Source: Irregularibacter muris (GTDB taxonomy: Bacteria; Bacillota; Clostridia; Eubacteriales; Garciellaceae). From it: 64,000 nucleotides of DNA. The position numbers and the translations under genes were made by a program. The stretch covers positions 1-64,000 of the forward strand of contig NZ_JANKAS010000013.1 in the NCBI RefSeq assembly GCF_024622505.1, in the 5' to 3' direction. The notes under the pieces are model-generated. The model did not search any database. It had not been told where the DNA came from and worked only from the letters and a program-made list of their open reading frames with translations. Shown one piece after another: positions 1 to 10,100 of this stretch (its first letter is position 1; every line of letters starts with the position of its first letter).

Positions 1-66
1 AGAATTAAAGAGAAACTTGGATGGCTAAGTCCAGTGCAATACAGACTTAGTCTTCAGGCTGCATAA
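1..66 (+). CDS. IS3-family transposase, C-terminal fragment (5' part outside window)
   Basis: Frame 1 reads RIKEKLGWLSPVQYRLSLQ followed by two Ala and a TAA stop. The pattern (basic residues, then L-x-x-LSPV-x-YR near the C-terminus) is the hallmark end of the OrfB/DDE transposase of IS3-family elements of the IS150 type. Only this tail is visible, so intactness of the catalytic DDE domain cannot be assessed. Confidence 0.75.
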   Translation, partial: RIKEKLGWLSPVQYRLSLQAA

Positions 67-126
67 AAATAGCGAGGCAGCCGAAACTGTCTCGCTAATA
101 AAGTCTAACTTTAAGGGGTCACCTCA
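1..126 (+). mobile_element. Right end of an IS3-family insertion sequence (clipped by window)
   Basis: The first 66 bases encode the C-terminal tail of an IS3-family transposase. The element appears to finish at 126: the last bases read GGGGTCACCTCA, so the terminal inverted repeat would begin TGAGGTGACCCC on the other strand, with the TG...CA termini usual for IS3 elements. Between the transposase stop and the end lies an 11-bp hairpin (arms 70-80 and 87-97) that could limit outward transcription. The left end is outside the window, so completeness and target duplication cannot be judged. It sits 30 bp beyond the 3' end of the ribonucleotide reductase gene and probably does not interrupt any gene. 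Confidence 0.75.
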
Positions 127-156
127 ACTTCTCGGAAAAGTGCTTTTTCTCCTATC

Positions 157-3102
157 TTAACTGCATCCCGTAGTGGTGCCACATTCTTTACATACCTTGC
201 AGGTGCCATTTCTTACTAACTGGCTACTTCCACAAGTGCTGCAGGTCTCTCCATATATTCTTTCTCCCTCTATATCTTTAGGGTCAGGTTGAGAATTGTC
301 GGTGGTAGCTACCACTTCGCTGACATTATTTTTGTTAATGTAATGAAAGGTGTCCGGCTTTACTTGGCATCGGGTAAAATCCCCCAATTCTATGTCTATG
401 ATGCGACTTACTAAGTCGGAAATTGAAGATGCAAATTTGATATAGGGATGTCTTCCTACAAATCCTGAGGGCTCATATTGTTGTCCTCGGAGTAGTCTTG
501 ATATCTCCTTTGGCGGAATGTTATATTGGAGCATATTGGAGATGGATTTAGATAGGGAGGCCAGTAAGCCTTTTACTACTGTTCCCTCTTTATCGGTGGA
601 AACGAAGATCTCTGCAATATCTCCACTCTCATAAAAACCAACGGTGACGTAAAGCTCTATATCTCCAATTTTTGCTGCATGGGTTCTTCCTGCCCTCATG
701 CCTCCTGGCTTTCTTCTATTGGGTACATCCTTATTACAGTTTTTAGCATAATCTAGTAATTCCTTATAGTTCATATCTTCTAAGGTTTCTTCCCGGTCTA
801 TTTTCAAACCTGATGATAAGGGTTGACTAGCCTTACAACCATCCCTGTATAGGGCGATTGCCTTAATCCCCTTTTGCCAAGCCAGCAAATGAATTCTTTC
901 AATATCCTTTATGGTAGCATGATGGGGTAGATTTACCGTCTTGGAAATAGAACCACAAATTAAAGGTGTAGTCGCTGCTACCATCATCACGTGACCCTCT
1001 GGGGAAATGGTGTTAGCAGTATCAAATATAGGGTAATGCTCTGATTTTAAATAGGGTGCACCCTCTATGCTATGATTCATCAGCATACCCTGTTCGTCTT
1101 TTTCCATCATAAAATCCACAATTTCTTTGATTTCCTCTGGGGTATAGCCTAGGTTCTTTAGAGCTACTCCCAATATGGGATTGACAATTTCCATAGAACC
1201 TCCCCCTACAAGCTGCTTATACACCACATGGCTATAAAAAGGTTCAATAGAAGTAGCTCCGCAGTCCATAGCAAAGGAAATAGTCCCTGTTGGAGCAATA
1301 ACACTAACCTGGGCATTTCGATATCCATATTCCTCTCCTGCTTCTAAAGCCTTGCTCCATACCTTTACTAAGGAATTTTTCAGGTTACAAAGATTCTCTT
1401 TTTCCAAGACTTCATGATTAACTTCTATAGGTTGATAGGATAATTCTTCATAGGGACTATCTAGAGCTCCTGCCACCCTTGCATGGTTTCTGATTACTCT
1501 AAGCATATGTTCTTTATTATACTCATATTTAGAAAACGCCCCTACTTTTTCTGCCATTAAGGAAGAAACATAGTAGGAATATCCTGTTAAAATACCTGCC
1601 AATGCAGCGTTTAAGTTTCTACTTTCCTCAGAATCATAGGGATAACCCATAGCAAGGAAAAGAGAGGCGGTATTGGCTAACCCACCACCAGTAGTCCTAA
1701 ACATATAGCTCTTTCTCGCAATATCCTCTGTAGGAAAATGTCCCCAGTGAATAGAGGCCTCTAGAGCCATTTGCATAAGGCCGATTAAATGAATATAGGA
1801 ATCTACATCAAAGATATTTTCTTCTTCATTATAAAAGCGATAAACGTTAATGGAGGCTAAGTTACAAGCTGTATCATCCAAAAATGCATATTCTGAACAA
1901 GGGTTTGTAGCATTAATGCGATTGTGCTTTGCCCATAATTCCCCGTCTTCTCCGGCTGGACAAGTATGCCATTGATTAAAAATATCATCAAATTGAAGAC
2001 CTGGATCAGCGCAATCCCAAGAGGACTGGTTAATTAATCTCCATAAATGTTTGACTTGTAAGTTTTTATTAATTTTGTCATCAATTCTACCCTTTAATTC
2101 TATTTCAGCTTGGGGGTCTTTTTCTAAATTGGCAACTTTTTGCATAAAGTCCCCATTCACTCTAACGGAATTATTGCTATTTTGACCTCCAACGGTGTAA
2201 TAGGCCTCTCCATCCATGGAGGTATCATAGCCCATTTTCCCTAAATCCCTGACTTTTTGCTCTTCTTTAGATTTCCAGGTGATAAACTCCTCTATTTCAG
2301 GGTGATCGATATCGGCAATAACCATTTTGGCTGCCCTACGGGTAGTTCCCCCTGATTTTATGGCACCAGCATTTTTATCTAGCCCCTGTAAAAAACTCAT
2401 CATCCCAGAGGAAACTCCACCACTGGATAGTTTTTCATTTTTTCCCCTAAGGTTGGAGAAGTTTGTACCCACCCCTGATCCACCCTTAAAAAGTTTTGTT
2501 TCGGTAACATATTGCTCAGATATAGAATGGTCACCCATTAGTTGATCCGCTATAGACACAATAAAACAAGCAGAGGCTTGAGTTCTTGTATATCTATCCT
2601 GACTTTCTACTACCTTCCCTTGCTCCTCATCATAGTAAAAATGCCCATCAGAAGTACCAACTATATCGTAGTTTCTTTTTAGTCCTGTATTAAACCATTG
2701 GGGAGAGTTTGGGGCCCACATTTGGCTTAAGAATGCATAGGCAAGTTCATCGTAAAAAATTTGCCATTGTTCCTGGCTTTCAATCAATCCCTCGTCCTTT
2801 AGAGCATCTGTCCAAAAGCCCACTAATCTATCAGTCACTTCCCTCATACTTCTTTCATAACCAAATTCATTGGGGATGCCGGCCTTTCTAAAATATTTGC
2901 TGGCAATAATGTTACAGGCATTTTGACTATAATTTACTGGAAATTCTAGATCCTTCATGTCTACAATTGTTTTACCTGTCTTCCAATTTTTCATAAAAAC
3001 GTCCACTGTTTTCCACTGAAAAAGGTCATAAACTGTTTTTCCGGTCTGATCACCTAATTCCTTTGTAAAATGTCTCGTGAATAAATCCCTAAGAGTTTTC
3101 AC
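157..3102 (-). CDS. nrdJ: Adenosylcobalamin-dependent (class II) ribonucleoside-diphosphate reductase
   Basis: This 981-residue enzyme makes deoxyribonucleotides without oxygen, using adenosylcobalamin to generate the thiyl radical. Visible landmarks are the N-terminal reductase cysteine in SACF, the active-site motif NPCSE followed by CNLAS in the middle of the protein, the nucleotide loop APTGTISF, and the second disulfide cysteine in PLICGSISK. Near the C-terminus is a TSCPD-type domain (GGMRAGRTHAAKIGDIELYV region), and the protein finishes in a Cys-rich ribbon with two CxxC pairs plus further cysteines (GETCSTCGS ... CKVCKEC), the swinging reductant arm of B12-dependent reductases. Length and architecture are normal for the clostridial family. 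It is transcribed alone, with NrdR-box-like sequence upstream at 3184-3230. Confidence 0.95.
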   Translation of the reverse strand: MKTLRDLFTRHFTKELGDQTGKTVYDLFQWKTVDVFMKNWKTGKTIVDMKDLEFPVNYSQNACNIIASKYFRKAGIPNEFGYERSMREVTDRLVGFWTDALKDEGLIESQEQWQIFYDELAYAFLSQMWAPNSPQWFNTGLKRNYDIVGTSDGHFYYDEEQGKVVESQDRYTRTQASACFIVSIADQLMGDHSISEQYVTETKLFKGGSGVGTNFSNLRGKNEKLSSGGVSSGMMSFLQGLDKNAGAIKSGGTTRRAAKMVIADIDHPEIEEFITWKSKEEQKVRDLGKMGYDTSMDGEAYYTVGGQNSNNSVRVNGDFMQKVANLEKDPQAEIELKGRIDDKINKNLQVKHLWRLINQSSWDCADPGLQFDDIFNQWHTCPAGEDGELWAKHNRINATNPCSEYAFLDDTACNLASINVYRFYNEEENIFDVDSYIHLIGLMQMALEASIHWGHFPTEDIARKSYMFRTTGGGLANTASLFLAMGYPYDSEESRNLNAALAGILTGYSYYVSSLMAEKVGAFSKYEYNKEHMLRVIRNHARVAGALDSPYEELSYQPIEVNHEVLEKENLCNLKNSLVKVWSKALEAGEEYGYRNAQVSVIAPTGTISFAMDCGATSIEPFYSHVVYKQLVGGGSMEIVNPILGVALKNLGYTPEEIKEIVDFMMEKDEQGMLMNHSIEGAPYLKSEHYPIFDTANTISPEGHVMMVAATTPLICGSISKTVNLPHHATIKDIERIHLLAWQKGIKAIALYRDGCKASQPLSSGLKIDREETLEDMNYKELLDYAKNCNKDVPNRRKPGGMRAGRTHAAKIGDIELYVTVGFYESGDIAEIFVSTDKEGTVVKGLLASLSKSISNMLQYNIPPKEISRLLRGQQYEPSGFVGRHPYIKFASSISDLVSRIIDIELGDFTRCQVKPDTFHYINKNNVSEVVATTDNSQPDPKDIEGERIYGETCSTCGSSQLVRNGTCKVCKECGTTTGCS

Positions 3103-3183
3103 CCCTATTCCTCCCTTGTGTATAAATTCCTTTAAAGGTATATGTTTATTTATACTCTATATAATAAAGTACAAACATAATTA

Positions 3184-3230
3184 ATACTAAATATATGTAT
3201 ATTGCTTTAAGATTATACCATATATGGTAT
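3184..3230 (-). promoter_or_regulatory. NrdR-box-like palindrome (plus a weaker upstream-type copy) in the nrdJ promoter region
   Basis: Positions 3215-3230 are a perfect 16-bp palindrome, ATACCATATATGGTAT, fitting the NrdR box pattern acaCwAtATaTwGtgt at most positions. An AT-rich, imperfect relative (core CTAAATATATG) lies about 31 bp closer to nrdJ at 3184-3199. NrdR boxes usually come in pairs about three helical turns apart upstream of ribonucleotide reductase genes. The strong box is clear; the second is weak. Confidence 0.55.
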
Positions 3231-3240
3231 GTTTTGAAAA

Positions 3241-3275
3241 CCAAAAAGAAAACCCACAGAAAGAAATGGGTTTTC
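3241..3275 (-). terminator. Intrinsic terminator-like hairpin on the minus strand, without an obvious upstream gene
   Basis: A perfect 9-bp stem (3248-3256 with 3267-3275) is followed on the minus strand by TTTTC and TTTTT, the signature of an intrinsic terminator. No minus-strand gene ends here. A minus-strand promoter-like pair (ATGGCA, 17 bp, TATAAT) sits at 3321-3349, so a short RNA of about 75 nt could be made. It may instead only insulate the nrdJ promoter. Otherwise the stretch 3103-3584 holds two CTAC/GTAG inverted repeats (around 3380-3394 and 3429-3441) of unknown use just upstream of the next gene. Confidence 0.45.
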
Positions 3276-3584
3276 CACTACATCATTTCTTGTGACTTTT
3301 TTCTATAAGCTTACCTCCATATTATATCAAAGAATCTCCATGATGCCATAAAGAAAATCTGTCCTTGAGGATGAATTTTCTACTCTTTTGTAGAATAGTA
3401 TTCTTTTTCTTTTACATACTTGATTTTTCTACTAATTGTAGTAAAATTATTTCAAAGTTTATTGAGTGTAGAGATAATTGGAAAGTTTAAAGCGTCTACT
3501 CCGAAAGCAGTCTCTTGGTATTTTTTATTAAGTTATGACGTTATTTCTCTATATAACATTATTAGAATTGAGAGGAGAATAAAA

Positions 3585-4067
3585 ATGGCAGGACAAGGTT
3601 TAGCAATTAAGTGGATATTATTCCCAGAGGATTTATCCCAGGCTTATGAGGTAAGAAGAAAGGTTTTTGTAGAGGAACAAAACTGTCCTCCTGAGGATGA
3701 GTTTGATGTAATTGATAAAATTTCAGAACATGCTGTCTTGATGGACTCAGATGATAATGCTCTAGCTACAGCTAGGATATTTGAAAGATCTCCTGAACAA
3801 GCTTCCCTAGGTCGACTGGCTGTCTTGAAGGAACATAGGGGAAAGGGCTATGGTTTTACTATAGTGGATCACTGTCTGCAAAGATTGAAGAAGCAAGGCT
3901 ATCCCGATGTACTTATTCATGCCCAAACCCATGCTATTCCCTTTTATGAAAATTTAGGTTTTGAGGTAATAGGCGATGAGTTTATGGAAGACAATATTCC
4001 CCATGTGGAAATGCTTCATAAGTTTGATGATCATTCGGCAATCTTTTTTGAAAATACTCAGATTTAA
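3585..4067 (+). CDS. GNAT-family N-acetyltransferase
   Basis: A 160-residue single-domain acetyltransferase of the YjcF/ElaA-like branch. The N-terminal part reads RRKVFVEEQNCPPEDEFD, typical of the branch. The acetyl-CoA loop is seen as LGRLAVLKEHRGKGYG, and the C-terminal signature is FYENLGFEVIGDEF with HVEM. The substrate cannot be deduced. An open frame extends 55 codons upstream, but the ATG at 3585 is preceded by GAGAGGAG at proper spacing and the protein family begins there, so I take this start. It is monocistronic and shares a bidirectional terminator with the convergent glucan synthase gene. Confidence 0.85.
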   Translation: MAGQGLAIKWILFPEDLSQAYEVRRKVFVEEQNCPPEDEFDVIDKISEHAVLMDSDDNALATARIFERSPEQASLGRLAVLKEHRGKGYGFTIVDHCLQRLKKQGYPDVLIHAQTHAIPFYENLGFEVIGDEFMEDNIPHVEMLHKFDDHSAIFFENTQI

Positions 4068-4091
4068 CCCTATAAGTCTAAAACAAAGTGC

Positions 4092-4129
4092 AAAAAGACC
4101 GAGACAGTCTTAACTATCTCGGTCTTTTT
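4092..4129. terminator. Bidirectional intrinsic terminator
   Basis: A 13-bp perfect stem (4092-4104 with 4117-4129) carries AAAAA on one side and TTTTT on the other. It lies between the convergent GNAT and glucan synthase genes and can end both transcripts. Confidence 0.9.
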
Positions 4130-4133
4130 CACT

Positions 4134-7100
4134 TCAACCTAATTTTACTTCTACTTTATAGACTTTTTGATCATTTTTTAATTCAATATATTCTTCTTTT
4201 ATAATATTTCCATCTATTTTTATTTCCTTGATACCGGTATTTACACCTTGGGGGTTATATACTTTTATCTCATACAAGGTATCTTGATATCTATATTGCA
4301 TATCATATTCTTTCCAATCCTTTGGTATACAGGGATTGATTAGCAGTTTATCTCCTTGAATATCTAATCCTAGGATGTATTTTAATCCTACGGTATACAT
4401 CCAGCCTGCAGCTCCTGTATACCAAGTCCATCCTCCTCGACCTACATGGGGAGAAATAGCATAGACGTCTGCTGCCATGACATAAGGTTCTACCTTGTAG
4501 GTGGCACACTCTATTGGAGTTCGGCTATGATTTATGGGATTAATCAAGTGAAAATATTCCCAAGCCTTGTCTCCTTCTCCCATCATGGCCATGGCATTGA
4601 TTACCCAGGTGGCTCCATGGGTATATTGTCCACCATTTTCCCTTACTCCAGGCACATAGCCCTTGATATACCCTGGGTGTAAATCTCCCTCATCAAAAGG
4701 TGGAGTAAAAAGTAAGATCAAGCCCTCTTCTCTTTTAACTAAATAGTGTTCTACGGCTTCCATAGCTTGTTTTCTTCTTTCCTCTTGCCCTCCACCAGAT
4801 ATGACTGACCAGGATTGGGCTAGAGAGTCAATCATACATTCTTTATTTTCTATAGATCCTAAAGGTGTTCCGTCATCAAAGTAAGCTCTTCTATACCAAT
4901 TGCCATCCCAGGCATTTTTCTCCATATTATCGAGCATCCACTCTGCTGTCTTTTGATAGTGCTCTGCTCTCTCTTTATCTTCTTTATATTGGGCAACTTT
5001 GATAAATTTGTTGAGAATGAGATATAAAAACCAACCCATCCAGACACTTTCACCCTTGCCCTTATTCCCTACAGTGCTCATTCCATCATTCCAGTCTCCT
5101 GAGCCCATAAGGGGTATACCATGGTCTCCAAATTTCATAGCATGGTCAATCGCCCTAATGCAATGCTCATATACAGTGCCCATTTCCTCTGATATCTTAG
5201 GAACTCCATAGCGTTCATCTTGCCCTTCTTCCAGGGGGGCATCTTCTAAAAAGGCTACTTTCTCCTCTAAAATGCTTGTATCTTGGGTTTTATCCAGATA
5301 CTCTGCCACGGCTAAGGGCAACCATAGTAAATCATCGGAGAAACGGGTACGAATTCCTTTATCTCCCGGTCCAGGATGCCACCAATGCTGTACATCGCCC
5401 TCTTTGAATTGATGAGCACTATTAATAAGAATTTGTTCCCGAGTAGCCTGGGGGAATACAGGTAATAGGTTCATGGTATCTTGCATTTGATCCCTGTAGC
5501 CATAAGCACCTCCCGATTGGTAAAAGGCTGATCGTGCCCACAATCGGCAGGCAATGGACTGATACAATAGCCATCCATTTAAAAGATAGTTCATGGATGC
5601 ATCAGGCGTATTCACTTGAATTTTACTCAATAGATTTTTCCAATAATTTTTTACTCCTTGCAACTCTTGATTGCTGTGGTGGATGTCCTTGTATTGTCCA
5701 ATTAATTCCCTTACCTTGTGGGTATCATTGCCATAGGCTAGGAGGAAGGAAATATCTTTTTCCTCTTGGGGCTGTAAGCTTACTTCTATTTGAATGGCTC
5801 CACAGGGAATAAATCCAGCACCTACATTATTGGACAATTTTTCCTGGCTCATCGCTATGGGACCACTTAAATCCCCTTGATGGCCTAGAAAATCCTTTCT
5901 ACTTCCTGTATAGGATGTAATGGTTTCTGATGAGGCTAAGGCTATCCTACCATTGGGAAACTCAGATTGATAGGTATTTCGAATAAAAAGACTACCTGTT
6001 TCCTCATCTTTTGAAGTTACAATAAAAGGCTGGGTGTCCTCTGCTGCTACCCCCATAACAGGATGAACATAATAAGTCAGCACAAGAGTTCTTAATTGAT
6101 CACTATGATTTTTTAGTCTTAACATACTTAGCTTTGTGGCATCTTCCAAGGGTACAAACATAGTTAGTTTATGGTCAATCCCATGATTATCATAATGAAA
6201 TTCCGTATAACCCCATCCATGGCGTATGGTATATTTCTCCTTCCCCCGAATGGGCAATGGGGTGGGTGTCCAAAAATCCCCATTGTCTTCATCCCGAATG
6301 TAAATAACTTCCCCAGGAGGATCTGTGATAGGATCATTTGACCAGGGAGTTAATTTGTTTTCTCTACTGTTTTCAGCCCATATAAAGCCTGAACCATTTT
6401 CTGATATTTGAAAACCAAAATCTGGATTAGAGATGACATTAATCCAGGGGGCAGGGGTTTGATTGTCTTTGTCTAACTCTATGACATATTCACTACCATC
6501 CCTGATAAACCCACCGTAGCCATTGTAGAAAAACAGTTCTTCTTGGCTTTTTTCCAATCTAGGATATTCCACTTTTGTTCCCCTAAAGATTTTTTTAGGA
6601 GACACACGAATATTTGCGTCTTCTTTTAACTGCTTTTCAACGCTCCCTTTCTCCCCCTGTAAGACAAATTTGGCCACACTATATAAAAGTGTCTGATCTT
6701 CCTGAGGAAGGACAGCTGCATTTAGTACAAAAATTCCACCCGATTGATTGAATTTATCCTGTCTATATAAGTGACTTATTTTTTCCCTTATGGCTTCTTC
6801 CATAGGCTGAAAATAGCTGCTTTCATCTTGATTTAAAATAACCAAATCTACCTTTAGCCCCTTGGATTCCCAATACTGATGGGCCTTTACCATATCTTCT
6901 ACTAAGTCTATTTCATGAATCTTTTTTATACAGACTAGGACAATAGGTAAATCTCCTGAAATGCCATAGGCCCACAAGCTGGACTGTCCTCTATTGTTAT
7001 TCTCCATAATCTTACTATATTTTTTTCGTGTGGGACTGATAAATAGAATATGGGCAATCATATCTTGATACATCTCCATATCCTTTTCTCTTATGTTTAG

Positions 7101-10100
7101 GTTAGTCAGTTCAATCTGGCTCCTTATTCTAGCCATTTCAAATGTATTTTCTAAGGATAATATATCCCCATATTTTTCTCCTAAGGAATAGGCCTGCTCC
7201 TTATTCTCAGCAAACCCCTTAACAAAAAACAATTCTACTCCATCTTCAGGGGCTATTTTGATTCTCTTTCTCAGACTAATAATCGGGTCTAGTACGGCGC
7301 CAGATGTATTTTCCAGAGGTCTTATCAATGCCTCTGCCTGAGGTATTTTTTTTCCCCTTCCAATAAATTTATATCTAGAGGTTTCATAGCTTATTTTCCC
7401 CCTGTCTTTTTCCTCTCCTATGATGGTGTGAAAGGACCATTTGGTATTGTCCTTTTCCTCTCTGGGACGTCTAGAGGCTAGTATTCCATCTAAGTTTTCC
7501 ATTTTTTCAGTCCGTACAAAGAGATTGCTAAAAGCAGGATGGGCCAAATCTGCAGATTTTGGGGCTAGAACAATTTCTGCATAATTTGTTATTTCTAAAT
7601 CCACTTCTACGTCTTGGTGATTAGTTATATTTACCTTCCGGATTTCTACAGGATCCTCTGGGGATACGACAATCTCTGTATGGGTTTCAATGCCCCCTTG
7701 GGTTTGAATGAACTTTGCCTTATCTTCGGAAAATTCTACTTGATAATGTTGGGGGTTTTTTCCCAGAGGCCTATAGGTTGTACTCCATAACTCATTGTTT
7801 TCCACATTGCGAAGAAAGATAAAATCACCATAGTTTCCTCCTAGAGCCTCTTCTCTCCATCTGGTAAGATATATCTCTTCTACTTTACTGTAACCCGTAC
7901 CTTGATTGGTTAGCATTACTTGATATCTACCATTGGAAAGAAGATGACAGTGGGGCAGCTTTTCCTTGGATATAGTAAAGCTTCTTTTTCCCTCTGATGC
8001 TGTGGATGTTTTGATTTCCTGTTCTAGATCTTCTAGAGTATCCTTGTATTCTTTGGCCATAATTACCCTTAAGGGTATTTTTTCCTGTAGTAAGCTTTCC
8101 CCAGCTTTGACCATGGGGTTATGATGAAATCTTTTTACCATGATATTGTCATGGAGCACATTATTCAATACTACAAAGCTCATACCTTGATGGTGGGCCA
8201 TAAAACTTTCAATAACGGCTTTATTTTCTCCCTTGGATAGGCGTTTTGGCGTATAGTCCACAGCTTCATATAAACCATAGGTACCTTCCAGCCCTCCTCC
8301 TATTAATTCATAGATATTGTTCATGGCTTTATCAGGGGTATAAGGTAGAGCCAAAAAGCTAGAGTAGGGAGATATGACTAAATCTGATTTCAGCCCCCTT
8401 TTCAGACCCAATTCTGGCACGCCAAAGGCTTTATACTGATAATTTTGGGATAAATCAAAGGCATAGTATCCGGATTCTGAAGTCCCCCAGGGTACTCCTC
8501 TTTCCTTGCCATATTTTACTTGGGCTTTTATTGCTGTACCATAGGTTTCTGATAATAGGGTATTGTCATAATATTTCATAATCAAGGGTGGCATAAAATA
8601 TTCAAACATAGTGCCTGTCCAAGATACTAAGGATCTATAACCATTAATCTTAGTTAATGCCCTACCTAGTCTATACCAATGCTTTTTGGGTGCCCTTCCC
8701 TGCACAACGGCAAGATAGCTTGTGACCCTAGCTTCAGAGGCCAATAGATCATAATAAGAATCAGTAAGTTTTTGTTCCTCTCCATTGTACCCAATGGAAA
8801 ATAATTGCCTTTTTTCATCGTATAAATAGCTAAAGTCAGTTTCCTGTATGATAATATCTAATTCTTTTATATTGTCTTTTATCCTTTCTATTCCTTTTAC
8901 TACATTTTCAAGAGAAGAAGTTACATCCTCTATCACTACTTCTATATTGGCTTTATGTTCTTCTGCCACTTGTGTAGAGATTTTTATTAAATGCTCCAAT
9001 AAAGTTTTATAGACTTTTTCTAAGTCTACTAAACTATTGTTCTTTTTTATTTCTTCAATTAAGGGGTTCACATTGTGATCTATCCCCTTTAAGGATTGTT
9101 CTGTTAAAATTGACCAAGGGAAAATCTCTTGTATTGTCTTCTTATGCATTTCTACACTTTGCTGAAGTTTTTCTTGCCAGTAACTATCTTGCCCTTGTAA
9201 GTTCTCTATTTTCTCTAATAGATTTTTCCAATGATCTATATCTATCTTTTCCCCTTGGATAACATGATTTAGTTCTTGTATCATTTTAGTTTCTGAGGGC
9301 TTACTTAATAATACTTCCTGTTTCATCCCCTTAACGAAAGACATATCCACAATATTTTTTTCCAAATATTCCTGCAAGCCTATTTTTAATGTCATGAGAT
9401 AAGAAATAAAGTTTCCACTATCCACCGTAGATACATACCGAGGGGGAAGTACTTTCAAGGTTTTGGTATCATACCAATTGTATAAATGTCCCTTCCAGCA
9501 CTCTAGTTTTTTTATGGTAGAAAGAGTTTGATGGATCTTCTCTGCCATTTCTGCCGTAGAAATAAATCCAAAATCCCTGGCCGTCATAATAGCCATGAGT
9601 AAAAAACCTATGTTGGTAGGAGATGTTCTAGGAGCAACACCTTTGGGAGGATTTATTTGTACATTATCAGGGGGCAAGAAATTATTGTCTATCTGGGCGA
9701 AGTCCTGATAATAGGCCCATGTCTTTCTGGCCAATCTCATTAGGGTTTGGTAATCTTCCTGGCGAAGCTCCTCTTTTTCATGTTGTGAGCTCATACTAAC
9801 CCGATGGGCAATCCAGGGAGATAAAAACCATGGAATACTCAATACAAGAGCAACCAGTAGATGCTCAGAGGTCCACCAAAAGGTGAGTAAGATAAAGGCT
9901 ATCCCTATAAAATATGCAGCCTTCATTCTTTTCATATAACTGTGAAAGTCATTGGCCAAATTTCTTTCGGCATCTGCTGCAGTTGTCCACTCTAGCATGT
10001 TTATCTTCGAGATATTTATCCTATATAGGGTACGAATAATGGCATCCATCATATAAAAGGCATCATAGGGTAAAAAAGTATACCTCAATAGACCTTGGTA

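Noticed and set aside
3380-3441. Two CTAC-N5/6-GTAG inverted repeats upstream of the GNAT gene, compared with BlaI/MecI operators
   Set aside because: Half-site spacing differs between the two (6 and 5 nt) and from the 4 nt of BlaI sites; no BlaI-type gene is near.
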